DNA of 22,441 nt from positions 1-22,441 of the forward strand of contig JAFPNP010000151.1 of the NCBI GenBank assembly GCA_017411125.1, written 5' to 3'. The translations under genes and the position numbers were made by a program. The DNA is from Kiritimatiellia bacterium (GTDB taxonomy: Bacteria > Verrucomicrobiota > Kiritimatiellia > RFP12 > UBA1067). Below, in pieces: positions 14,192-21,760 of the stretch (position 1 is the stretch's first letter; each line of letters starts with the position of its first letter). A model generated the notes under the pieces. The model saw only the letters and a program-made list of their open reading frames with translations. It was not told where the DNA came from and did no database searches.

Positions 14192-17100
14192 CGCCGTGCT
14201 TTCGCACGAAGTCGCGTATGGCGGCCTCTAGCGCCGGTATCAGCCTGCGAGGCTCCGTGTTCGGCGTCCAGATGCAGTGTCCGTAAAGGCCTCGCTGCAC
14301 GTCGCACGGATACTCGACGAACTCGCACTCGTTCCCGGCCGCGCGCCATGCCTTGGCGAACGCCTTGTGCGTCGAAATCGGCACGACCGTGTCCACCGCC
14401 GCATGGGTACACAGCACGGGCGCCATGCCGGGCTTTGCGAATGCACATGGATCCATCGAACGCAGATCCTTCACGGACGGCTTCCGCCCGAACAGCGCCG
14501 CATAACGGTTCGGATGCAAACGGCAGTCGTCGTCCGGGCGCCCTATGCCGGATATCGAGACCACGCCGGCGACGGCATTCGCCGGAAGGTTCACGAGCGT
14601 CCAGAGGGAGAGGTGTCCGCCGGACGATCCGCCACAGATCCATATCTTCTCCGGCGCGAGACCTGTCGCTTTGCTCCCATCGTCTGAAAGAAGCCACTTT
14701 GCCGCCGCCACGCAGTCGTTTCCGCAGGCGGGCCAGCGCGTTCCTTCCTTCGCCAGCGCATATTCCACGTTGAAAGCTGCGAAGCCAAGATCGGCAGCGA
14801 AGAACTCCGCCACGCCCGCCCACGACTGCCTGTCGCCTGCAACCCATCCTCCGCCGTGGATGCAAAGGACGACGGGCGTGTCTTTCCCCGCTTTCGGCGG
14901 AAGATACAAATCGCCTTTTTGCAACGCGCCGTTGCCGTAGGGGATATCTCTTGTGATTTTCAGTTTCGCGACTCTCGCGCGGCGGTCTTTTGCAGGGTCT
15001 TCTGGATACGGACGCCCTGCGCCGAGGTTTTCGGGCCAGGTGCGTTCAAGTCCAAGCGCGTCTTGCGCTTCGTGCCAGACAGACGCAGCCCGTCCGCCGG
15101 ATTCCGACGGCAAGACGATCGTCTTCTTCAGGCAGTCCATCGCGTCCTTCGGCTTGCCGGAACGGACGAGCGCGACAGCGCGGGCGATTTCGACAGCGTT
15201 GTTTCCCGGAAAGGCGGCGTCGTATCGTTCTGCCGCCGCAAGCATTTCCTTCCAATTTTTTGCCGCCTCGAAGTAGGCGCACATGTCGCGTCCAGTACGC
15301 CACGAGTCGCCCATATCCTGCGCTCGGCGCAAGTCCGCCAGACGTTCGGCGCCGTGCCGACGCCGTGCACGGTACATGTAGAACACTGCCTCGTCGGGAT
15401 CGTTTCCGCATCCGTCCAGAAGAACGTCCGCCCTGGCGTCCAGATGGAACGATGCCAGCGCGACGGCGAGCCAATACTTGAATTTCCAGCTTGCATTCTC
15501 TTCGGCGGCCCAGCGGAGCGTAGGAAGTTCCTCGCGCCGGAACGGAAAAACGTGCGCAGCGGGAAGCGATGCTATGTCGGAAAGCGCGGACTTGTCGCCG
15601 GCGATGTACGCGGCGACGATGCGCGGCATGACGGCGCGTCCCGCCAGACGCAGGATGGCAAGCGCGTCGTTCTTCAGACCGGTCTCGGCATACCACAGCG
15701 CAATTTCTTCCAGCGCCTCGTGGGGCAGTTCGCAGGTGACGAGGCGGGCGAATCCGGCGCCCTCCAGTTCGTAGCGAGCGGCGTGGAAGAGCGGATATTT
15801 CTCCAGCGCTTCGCGCGCGACGGATGCGGCTCGCGGCGTTCCGCGCAGCGCGACGAGACGGGCGAGGATGGCATCCAGGTTGGCGGCATTCGCCTCAAGC
15901 GAGAGTTCGGCCGCCTTTTTCGCTTCGGCGGAATTGCCTTCGCGCAGGTACGAGCGGGCTATGAGAGCGTATGCGGCGGAACGGTTGCGCCGGTCGAACG
16001 CGGCGACGCCGAGCCGGTCGCGCGCGGACGCCATATCGCCTTCGGCAAAGAACGCGAGGCCGTCGAAGTAGCTTGCCGTCGCGTCGTATGCGTCGATTGC
16101 GAGCGCTCTGCGGCACAGCGCGTGGCACGCCGCGTATTCGCCGCGCCAGAGTTCGATTTCGGCAAGGCCGCACATTGCGGCGGAAAGATGCGGATCGGCG
16201 GCAAGCGCGTCCTTGAAGCATTTCTCCGCTTCGGCCTCCGACCGTTCCCGCAAATGCTGGAAGCCTCGCATGCAACGTCCGTTGGGCGAGTTCCAGTCGA
16301 ACGTGCGCGGGGCGACGTCGGGTCGCTGGGTCGGTACGGGATTGGCTTTGCCGACGGCGTCCTTGGAGCGCAGCACGCCCCATCTTTCGCAGTACGTCTC
16401 CGTCGCGCCGGGGTCGAAAACAGGATGCTTGAACGGCGTGCGGTATGTGTCATGGTGCGGCTGGTTGAAGTTGCGCCCGGACTGCAGTTCGGCATACTGT
16501 CCGCCGCCGTCTGTCAACAGGTCTTCCCATATTCCGCCTTGGCGCGAAAGAGACCAGAGCCACAATTTGCGGCCGTATTTCCGCCATGGCTCGGTGCGAT
16601 GCACCGCTCCCACGCCGAGATCCGGCCACCACAGGCCGAAAGTCTCGGCATCGCCGGGAAGCACGTGGTAGCTCTTGTGTCCGCCGAATGCATTGCCGAG
16701 ATAGGCGTCCAGCCGATGCCCATCGGCGTCGTATGGCCAAGAATGCCTGTCGCCCTCGTGGCCGATGTAGGAATCGCCCGGAAACAGGAAGAGCGGACTG
16801 CCCTCGGCAGAGAACGCGGCGTTCATCCAGTGGTAGCACGGGCGCGGAAGCCCGGAAGCGTTGAACCACACCGTGCGTGTCTCGAACTCGTCCGCGCCGT
16901 CGGCGAGCCGCACCTCGACCTGCCACCATGTGCGCGTGACATGTTCGTTGGCGGCGAGGAAGCAGCTGACGCTGCTGTCCGCATTCGTGCGCACGAAGCA
17001 GTCGACGGGCGTGGAGCACGACGGGGCGTGGCCGATTATGCCGAAGTTGTATTCGATGCCGCCGGAAGTCCACGGACCGCGCAGCGATATGTCTCGGAAC

Positions 17101-17417
17101 TTCGCCACGGGATTGCGGTAGACGAAGTCCACGCCGGTCTTCGCGTCTCTCGCGCCCCATACTTTGCCGCCGCACTCCGGCGCGACGGAGACGGATATGC
17201 GTCCATTGTCCAGCTCCAGCATCCGCCATGCGCGGCGGACGGGTTTTGCGGCGGAGCCGTCGTATCTGAAATAAGGATAGCGCCTCTCGGCGGTGCACGG
17301 TACTGGATCCGGATCGGAGAATGGATACGTATCCATCTCGACGGTCTTGTCTGAAACAGTCGCCGCGAAGGCGATTTCCGCCGCCGCCGCGAATCCGGCG
17401 AACATGACTTGCCTCAT
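14178..17417 (-). CDS. Exported DUF5107-TPR protein fused to an alpha/beta-hydrolase esterase
   Basis: The 1079-aa protein begins with a signal-like segment (1-19, ending AFAA). Residues about 45-380 match DUF5107, an aldose-epimerase-like beta domain: LELDNGRISVSVAPECGGKV, GPWTSGGIEYNFGIIGHAPS, FPGDSYIGHEG and YAELQSGRNFNQPHHDTYRT. Residues about 385-545 are tetratricopeptide-like repeats (AEKCFKDALAADPHLSAAM, ACHALCRRALAIDAYDATA, YLREGNSAEAKKAAELSLEA); further helical repeats run to about 790. The last 280 residues are an alpha/beta-hydrolase of the BD-FAE/HSL esterase type, with oxyanion motif HGGGW (about 853), nucleophile elbow GGSSGGH (Ser about 931), DTVVP (Asp about 1007) and GHCIW (His about 1046), a full triad. 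ATG 17417 has a GAGGTGGG ribosome binding site, 41 nt after the beta-helix gene. Substrate unknown; joint action on a decorated (for example acetylated) glycan is inference. Confidence 0.85.
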   Translation of the reverse strand: MRQVMFAGFAAAAEIAFAATVSDKTVEMDTYPFSDPDPVPCTAERRYPYFRYDGSAAKPVRRAWRMLELDNGRISVSVAPECGGKVWGARDAKTGVDFVYRNPVAKFRDISLRGPWTSGGIEYNFGIIGHAPSCSTPVDCFVRTNADSSVSCFLAANEHVTRTWWQVEVRLADGADEFETRTVWFNASGLPRPCYHWMNAAFSAEGSPLFLFPGDSYIGHEGDRHSWPYDADGHRLDAYLGNAFGGHKSYHVLPGDAETFGLWWPDLGVGAVHRTEPWRKYGRKLWLWSLSRQGGIWEDLLTDGGGQYAELQSGRNFNQPHHDTYRTPFKHPVFDPGATETYCERWGVLRSKDAVGKANPVPTQRPDVAPRTFDWNSPNGRCMRGFQHLRERSEAEAEKCFKDALAADPHLSAAMCGLAEIELWRGEYAACHALCRRALAIDAYDATASYFDGLAFFAEGDMASARDRLGVAAFDRRNRSAAYALIARSYLREGNSAEAKKAAELSLEANAANLDAILARLVALRGTPRAASVAREALEKYPLFHAARYELEGAGFARLVTCELPHEALEEIALWYAETGLKNDALAILRLAGRAVMPRIVAAYIAGDKSALSDIASLPAAHVFPFRREELPTLRWAAEENASWKFKYWLAVALASFHLDARADVLLDGCGNDPDEAVFYMYRARRRHGAERLADLRRAQDMGDSWRTGRDMCAYFEAAKNWKEMLAAAERYDAAFPGNNAVEIARAVALVRSGKPKDAMDCLKKTIVLPSESGGRAASVWHEAQDALGLERTWPENLGAGRPYPEDPAKDRRARVAKLKITRDIPYGNGALQKGDLYLPPKAGKDTPVVLCIHGGGWVAGDRQSWAGVAEFFAADLGFAAFNVEYALAKEGTRWPACGNDCVAAAKWLLSDDGSKATGLAPEKIWICGGSSGGHLSLWTLVNLPANAVAGVVSISGIGRPDDDCRLHPNRYAALFGRKPSVKDLRSMDPCAFAKPGMAPVLCTHAAVDTVVPISTHKAFAKAWRAAGNECEFVEYPCDVQRGLYGHCIWTPNTEPRRLIPALEAAIRDFVRKHGATSF

Positions 17418-17458
17418 TTACCCACCTCGTTCTTGTTTTGTCCAACGTGTCTGTGCGA

Positions 17459-18532
17459 TCAACGCCCGGACGCGCCGGGCAGCGGCAAGCGCACGAGATG
17501 CCGGAGATATTTCTTCTCCTTCTCGTTCACCATGCCTGCGTTCATGATTGGATGGAGGAAAAATCCGCTCCCGCCGTCCTTCGCCGCGTCGAGGACGACG
17601 TTTGTCGCATTCGTTCCGCGGAATCCTATCGTCATGTTGGTTATGTGCGCCATGAACCGCCCAGGGCACTTCACCGCTATGCGGCGGGCTCCGGGCGCGC
17701 TGACGTGAGGCGAATACCACCACGCCCAGCAGTTGTCCAGCAGGCTCTCGCCGGCGAGGAAGAAGCCCACGTCGAAATGGTCGCTGTAGCAGCAGCGGTA
17801 GTGGTTCTGGGCGAAGTCTAGAAACCCTACGCTGTTGGTGCCCTGTCCGCTGAGCGGATGGATGTTGAGCATCAGGTTTCCTCCGCCGTTCAGACGCACG
17901 CCCACGTTCATGCCTGCTATGCGCATGTTCGAAAGCGTGTTGTCGTATCCGTCCACGAGAACGCCGATGGAGTTCTGCGCGTTGTTGCCGACTATGTTCA
18001 CGTCGGCGATGTCGCAGTCGGACGAGCCGCTGTTCGCTCCGTGCTTGATGTGCAACCCCACGAGTACGTTTTTCATCGAGACGCGCTGCACTTTCGTCTC
18101 GCGTCCGGAATCGATGGAGACACCCTTCGCCGCGCCGGAGCCGTCGATCACGCCACCCGTCAGAGAGTAGCAACTGCCCGGCGTGCGGATGTCGTTTGCC
18201 GGATGGATGCCGCCCAGGCGCACCATCGCCTCGGTCGAATTCCATCCTGGCGCGGCCTTGAACACCGCGTAGTTGGAGAGCTGCAGATCGACGCTGAACC
18301 TTGGATTGGCAGGTGTGCAGACGGGCTTGGACAGAAGATACGTGCCGTCCGGAAAGTATATAGTGCGGTTGGGATTCGCATTGACAAGTTTCTGGATGGC
18401 ATCGGACACGTCGGCCTTCCCGTCGGCCTTCATGTAGTCCGTCGCCACCACGAACCCTCGTTCCGCGGCCGTCGGCGCGGCGACCGCCGCGAACGATGCG
18501 ACCGCCATTGCCATCATCGTCTTGATTTTCAT
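17459..18532 (-). CDS. Exported right-handed beta-helix protein (pectate-lyase-3-like)
   Basis: The 357-aa protein has a signal peptide (1-23, ending APTAA). The N-terminal part ADGKADVSDAIQKLVNANP with TIYFPDGTYLLSKP (about 35-72) is the entry motif of pectate-lyase-3/endosialidase-type beta-helices. The middle consists of short beta-rungs rich in Asn and Gly (YSLTGGVIDGSG, VLVGLHIKHGANSG, NMRIAGMNVGVRLNGGG). No catalytic signature of a specific polysaccharide lyase is evident, so it may be a lyase, a glycosidase or a structural surface protein. The start overlaps the protease stop as ATGA (18532-18529) with AAGGAAAG upstream. It is the fifth gene of the operon entering from the right edge. 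Confidence 0.82.
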   Translation of the reverse strand: MKIKTMMAMAVASFAAVAAPTAAERGFVVATDYMKADGKADVSDAIQKLVNANPNRTIYFPDGTYLLSKPVCTPANPRFSVDLQLSNYAVFKAAPGWNSTEAMVRLGGIHPANDIRTPGSCYSLTGGVIDGSGAAKGVSIDSGRETKVQRVSMKNVLVGLHIKHGANSGSSDCDIADVNIVGNNAQNSIGVLVDGYDNTLSNMRIAGMNVGVRLNGGGNLMLNIHPLSGQGTNSVGFLDFAQNHYRCCYSDHFDVGFFLAGESLLDNCWAWWYSPHVSAPGARRIAVKCPGRFMAHITNMTIGFRGTNATNVVLDAAKDGGSGFFLHPIMNAGMVNEKEKKYLRHLVRLPLPGASGR

Positions 18533-19317
18533 TGTGCACTTTCCTTCATTTGATTCCTGATTTCCGATTTCCGCGACCAGCGAGTGCCAAGCAGCCGCAG
18601 GGCGAATCTGCGAATGCCGTTGAAGCGCGTTCCGGTCTTGGACCAGTCTTCGTCGTTGCGGCAGTCGCGCAGATAGGTGGCCATGCCTATGACGCGCCCG
18701 TGGCGGTCCAGCACGGGGCTGCCGCTGTTGCCCGCCACGAACGCGGCGTCGATCTCGATCTCGCGCGGCCCGACGCCAACGACCTTGCCGCGTATCTCCG
18801 TGACGACGCCGCGCCCGTCGCTGTTGCCGAGCACCACGACTGGGGCGCCTATGTCCGGCACGCCTGCGGCGAGGTCGAACGCCGGGGCGGAACCTGCCAG
18901 CGCGAAGCGCACGATGTCGCGCCCGACGGCGTCGTCGCGGGGGCCGAGTTCGATCCGCGTGCCGTCGAGCCGCTGCGCCAGCACCGCGCCGGACTGCACG
19001 ACGTGCCTGTTGGTGAAAAGGTAGGGCTTGCCGCCGTCGCGCACGATGAAGCCGGATCCGGCCTTGTCGCCGCACGTTATCACGGCGAGCTTGTCCTTGG
19101 CCGCCTCGAACTCGTCCGGCTGAGGCCCTTTTTTGCGGAACTGTCCGCGAGCGGCGCGGAAGCCCTCGCCGAGTTCACGTATCCTCTCCCGCATCTCGTC
19201 GATGGCGGACGGACGAGGCTGCGGCTGCGCGCAGCACGTTGCCGCAATAACGGCTGTCGCCGCAAGCATCGTGAATTTTACCGGCATAGGCGGGCGTTGT
19301 TCCAGACTCAGGTTCAT
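18529..19317 (-). CDS. Exported trypsin-like serine protease (S1/HtrA-type fold, no PDZ)
   Basis: The 262-aa protein has an N-terminal hydrophobic stretch (about 14-30, MLAATAVIAATCCA) that is a signal peptide or lipoprotein-like anchor. A predicted coiled segment (about 38-75) precedes the protease domain: GSGFIVRDGGKPYLFTNRHVV (His105), a candidate Asp134 in GRDIVRFAL, and AGNSGSPVLD with Ser198, where GNSGSP replaces the HtrA GNSGGP. No PDZ domain follows; the C-terminus is a short basic tail. Start ATG 19317 overlaps the upstream TGA as ATGA and has GAGG eight nt upstream; an alternative Met at 19287 lacks a ribosome binding site. It probably acts in the periplasm. Its substrate is unknown; neighbours in the same transcript are exported proteins and a secretion ATPase. 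Confidence 0.87.
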   Translation of the reverse strand: MNLSLEQRPPMPVKFTMLAATAVIAATCCAQPQPRPSAIDEMRERIRELGEGFRAARGQFRKKGPQPDEFEAAKDKLAVITCGDKAGSGFIVRDGGKPYLFTNRHVVQSGAVLAQRLDGTRIELGPRDDAVGRDIVRFALAGSAPAFDLAAGVPDIGAPVVVLGNSDGRGVVTEIRGKVVGVGPREIEIDAAFVAGNSGSPVLDRHGRVIGMATYLRDCRNDEDWSKTGTRFNGIRRFALRLLGTRWSRKSEIRNQMKESAQ

Positions 19318-20258
19318 TTCGCCGCCTCGAAAAACGCTTCGAGATTCTCCCAAGGCGTCGATGCGGGGATGTCGCAGCCAGACGAGAGAACAAAATTCGG
19401 ATGGCCGCCGCAAGATTCCTTCAGCGCATTGCACGCGGCGCGTACGTCGTCCGGCGTGCCGCGTGCCAGTACGTTCACGGGATCGATGTTGCCCATGACG
19501 GATACGCCCGCCGGAGCGAGTTCCAGCATGGTCTTCAAATCCACGGCATTGCCGAAATGGCAGCCAGCCGCGCCCTGCGCGAATATGGCGTCCGCCGCCT
19601 TCACCACGCTCGTCCCGCAGTTGTGGTAGACGACGGGAAAACGCTCGTCCTGCAACGCGCCCACGATGCGCGTGACGTATGGCGCGGAAAACCCGGAAAG
19701 GTCTGCGGGCGACACCACGCCGGCAAGCGGTTCGGCCATGAAAAGTCCGTCCGCGCCGGCGGCCTTGAGCGCCTTGCCGTAGCCGATCAGAAATTCCGTG
19801 GCCTTCTCCAGAACCTTCTCGACCGTCTCCGGCTCGTCGGCCATCAGATACATGACCTCCGTCACGTCCATCAGACGGCCCGTGAGTGAGAACGGGCCAA
19901 TCATTCCGGCGTAGACGGGCTTCCCGATTTGCGCGGCCTTCGCCTTTGCCACGGCTTCGGCGGCCATTCCGCAGCGCCCGGCGCCGGGAGGCGGCAGGGC
20001 AAGTGCGTCCGCGCCTTCCTCGTCCTCGACGAGCTGCCCTGTTATGGCGGGAATTTCGTCGTCGCCGAAACGCACGGCGGCGCCGAATGCCTCCGCTTCG
20101 ATGGAAAGATCCATCGGGCCAAGCACGGCATCGACCGGCGTGTTCCGCGCGATCCACGACATCGTCTCGGCCTGAAGGCTGGACGACTTCACGAACTCGC
20201 CGACGGAATGGCCGAGCTTTCTTGCAACAGGAAACGAGAGCACAGGCAGAAACTTCAT
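19314..20258 (-). CDS. UroD-family methyltransferase (MtaA/CmuA-like), not HemE
   Basis: The 314-aa protein has the uroporphyrinogen-decarboxylase fold family features: GMIGPFSLTGRLMDVTEVMY (about 118-137), AGADGLFMAEP, MGNIDPVNVLARGTPDDV. His212 and Cys214 in YHNCG and Cys295 in SSGCDIPASTPWENL fit the zinc ligands of methylcobamide:thiol methyltransferases such as MtaA. The substrate arginines of true HemE (the N-terminal RQAGR region) are not present. A role in corrinoid-dependent methyl transfer or demethylation in the cytoplasm is therefore likely, but no corrinoid protein or methyltransferase partner is visible. ATG 20258 overlaps the stop of the sigma-54 activator gene as ATGA, which suggests that the regulator and enzyme belong together. 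Many anaerobes carry numerous UroD-like paralogues with undefined substrates. Confidence 0.82.
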   Translation of the reverse strand: MKFLPVLSFPVARKLGHSVGEFVKSSSLQAETMSWIARNTPVDAVLGPMDLSIEAEAFGAAVRFGDDEIPAITGQLVEDEEGADALALPPPGAGRCGMAAEAVAKAKAAQIGKPVYAGMIGPFSLTGRLMDVTEVMYLMADEPETVEKVLEKATEFLIGYGKALKAAGADGLFMAEPLAGVVSPADLSGFSAPYVTRIVGALQDERFPVVYHNCGTSVVKAADAIFAQGAAGCHFGNAVDLKTMLELAPAGVSVMGNIDPVNVLARGTPDDVRAACNALKESCGGHPNFVLSSGCDIPASTPWENLEAFFEAAK

Positions 20259-21751
20259 TTGACTTGTTCCTCTTTTAAATACTTCTTCAACGTGTTGCGT
20301 GAAATTCCAAGGGCCTTCGTCGCCCGCGCAATGCTGCGCCCGTATTTGTCGAACACCGTTCGCACGTGCCGCCGGACGACCGCATCGAGTTCGTCCGGCA
20401 CGGCGTCGGGCGAGTCAGGGCGTCCAAGGCCGGCGTTCATCTCCATGTGTTCGGCGACGAGGGAGGCAAAATCCTCCTCGCCCAGCACGGTGGCGCGTTC
20501 GAGCAGGTTGAGCAGCTCGCGCACGTTTCCGGGATAGTCGTATGCGGCAAGCGCGGCGATCTGATCCTCCGCAAGATGCCGCCTGTGGCGGTTGAACCAC
20601 CAGCCGTCGGCGATGTCGCGCACGTCCTCGCGATGCTCCCGCAACGGAGGGATGCGCAGCTGCACGACGTTTATGCGCTGGTACAAATCCGCCCGGAACC
20701 GCCCTTCGCGCACAAACGCCGGCAAGTCGCGGTTCGTGGCCGTTATCAGCCGCACGTCGGCGCAACGCTCCTCGCGCCCGCCAACGCGCATGAAACGCCC
20801 TCCTTCGAGAACGCGCAGCAGGAGGCCTTGCGCCTCAGGCGGCAGTTCGCCTATTTCGTCCAAAAAGAGCGTGCCGCCGTTGGCCAGGTCGAACAGTCCG
20901 TCCGTCTGCCTGTCCGCCCCGGTGAACGCGCCTTTCTCGTGGCCGAAGAACCGGCTTTCCAGCAGATCCGGCGTCACGCTCGCGCAGTTGAACGCGCAAA
21001 ACGGCTCCTTCGCCCGCGGGGATTTGTTGTGGATCAGCTGCGCGACGGTCTCTTTGCCGGTACCGCTCTCGCCGAGGATGAGCACGCGCGCGTCGGGAAA
21101 GGACGCCACGCGGTCGATTCTCTCCTGAAGTCGGCACATTGCGGGCGACTTTCCCACAAGTTCTCGTCCCCTGTAGCGTCGATAGTGCGCCACGACGTTC
21201 CGCGCGTCCTCGCCCCACGCCTCCGGGCGAATTCCTTCCGCAAGCATCCGTATCGCCGCGGCATAGGCCGTTTCGTCCTGGTAATATCGATAGTGGAACT
21301 GCGCCGCCTCGAACAACTCCCGGTAATCCCGCACGGCTGCGGACGCCCGGTCGCTTTCATCCGCGTAGGGCGCAAGCGGAGCCACGTCTACGCCGAACAC
21401 GCGACCTGTCACGTCGAGCAGCGTCGCGCCGTCGTCCACGACGGATTCCATAAGCGGCAGCATGTTCCGCGTCTGCGCTTCGCTCGCCGCCACCGCGCTT
21501 ATCCACGTGACCGACACGCTATCCTTCCGCAATGTTTTGAGAGCGGCGGCGAGACGCGTCTCGTCGCCTCCAAGCGACACTCCCAGCACGAACACCCTGC
21601 GCGCGTCCGGCGCAAGCCTTTCCAGCATTTCGGGGAGGCGCCGCCTGCTTGCGCCGGCCACGTCCGCCTTGCCGCCAAGTCCCCTTAGCGCGGCGGCGGC
21701 GGCGACGGCGTATTCGGTCGGTCCGTATCCTGTGAGAAGCAGGCTTTTCAT
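20255..21751 (-). CDS. Sigma-54-dependent transcriptional activator with unusual N-terminal domain
   Basis: The 498-aa protein is an enhancer-binding AAA+ activator of RNA polymerase-sigma54. Walker A is GESGTGKE (227-234), the sigma-54 contact loop is GAFTGA (274-279), Walker B is GGTLFLDEIGE (292-302), and RFRADLYQR carries the arginine finger region. The C-terminal Fis-type helix-turn-helix is at about 455-495 (GRSIARATKALGISRNTLKK). The N-terminal 180 residues are neither a receiver, PAS nor GAF domain by eye: they show alternating strands and helices (LLLTGYGPTEYAVAAA, VFVLGVSLGGDETRLAAALK, VTWISAVAA) that faintly recall the first domain of DHH phosphoesterases, without a DHH motif. It begins 9 nt after the stop of the secretion ATPase, with no clear ribosome binding site, and overlaps the UroD gene. 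The signal sensed and the target promoter are unknown. Confidence 0.9.
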   Translation of the reverse strand: MKSLLLTGYGPTEYAVAAAAALRGLGGKADVAGASRRRLPEMLERLAPDARRVFVLGVSLGGDETRLAAALKTLRKDSVSVTWISAVAASEAQTRNMLPLMESVVDDGATLLDVTGRVFGVDVAPLAPYADESDRASAAVRDYRELFEAAQFHYRYYQDETAYAAAIRMLAEGIRPEAWGEDARNVVAHYRRYRGRELVGKSPAMCRLQERIDRVASFPDARVLILGESGTGKETVAQLIHNKSPRAKEPFCAFNCASVTPDLLESRFFGHEKGAFTGADRQTDGLFDLANGGTLFLDEIGELPPEAQGLLLRVLEGGRFMRVGGREERCADVRLITATNRDLPAFVREGRFRADLYQRINVVQLRIPPLREHREDVRDIADGWWFNRHRRHLAEDQIAALAAYDYPGNVRELLNLLERATVLGEEDFASLVAEHMEMNAGLGRPDSPDAVPDELDAVVRRHVRTVFDKYGRSIARATKALGISRNTLKKYLKEEQVK

Positions 21752-21760
21752 GGTTCGCGG

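Noticed and set aside
14856..17354. 832-codon open frame on the plus strand opposite the DUF5107 fusion gene
   Set aside because: The translation is Arg/Val-rich low-complexity with no domain, while the opposite strand has clear domains. Long antisense frames are expected at this GC content; the same applies to 576-1928, 2305-3711, 6112-7644 (plus strand) and 7901-9493 (minus strand).
19314..20258. Heme biosynthesis enzyme HemE
   Set aside because: The N-terminal arginine motif needed for uroporphyrinogen binding is absent, while the His-x-Cys and downstream Cys ligands of MtaA-type methyltransferases are present.
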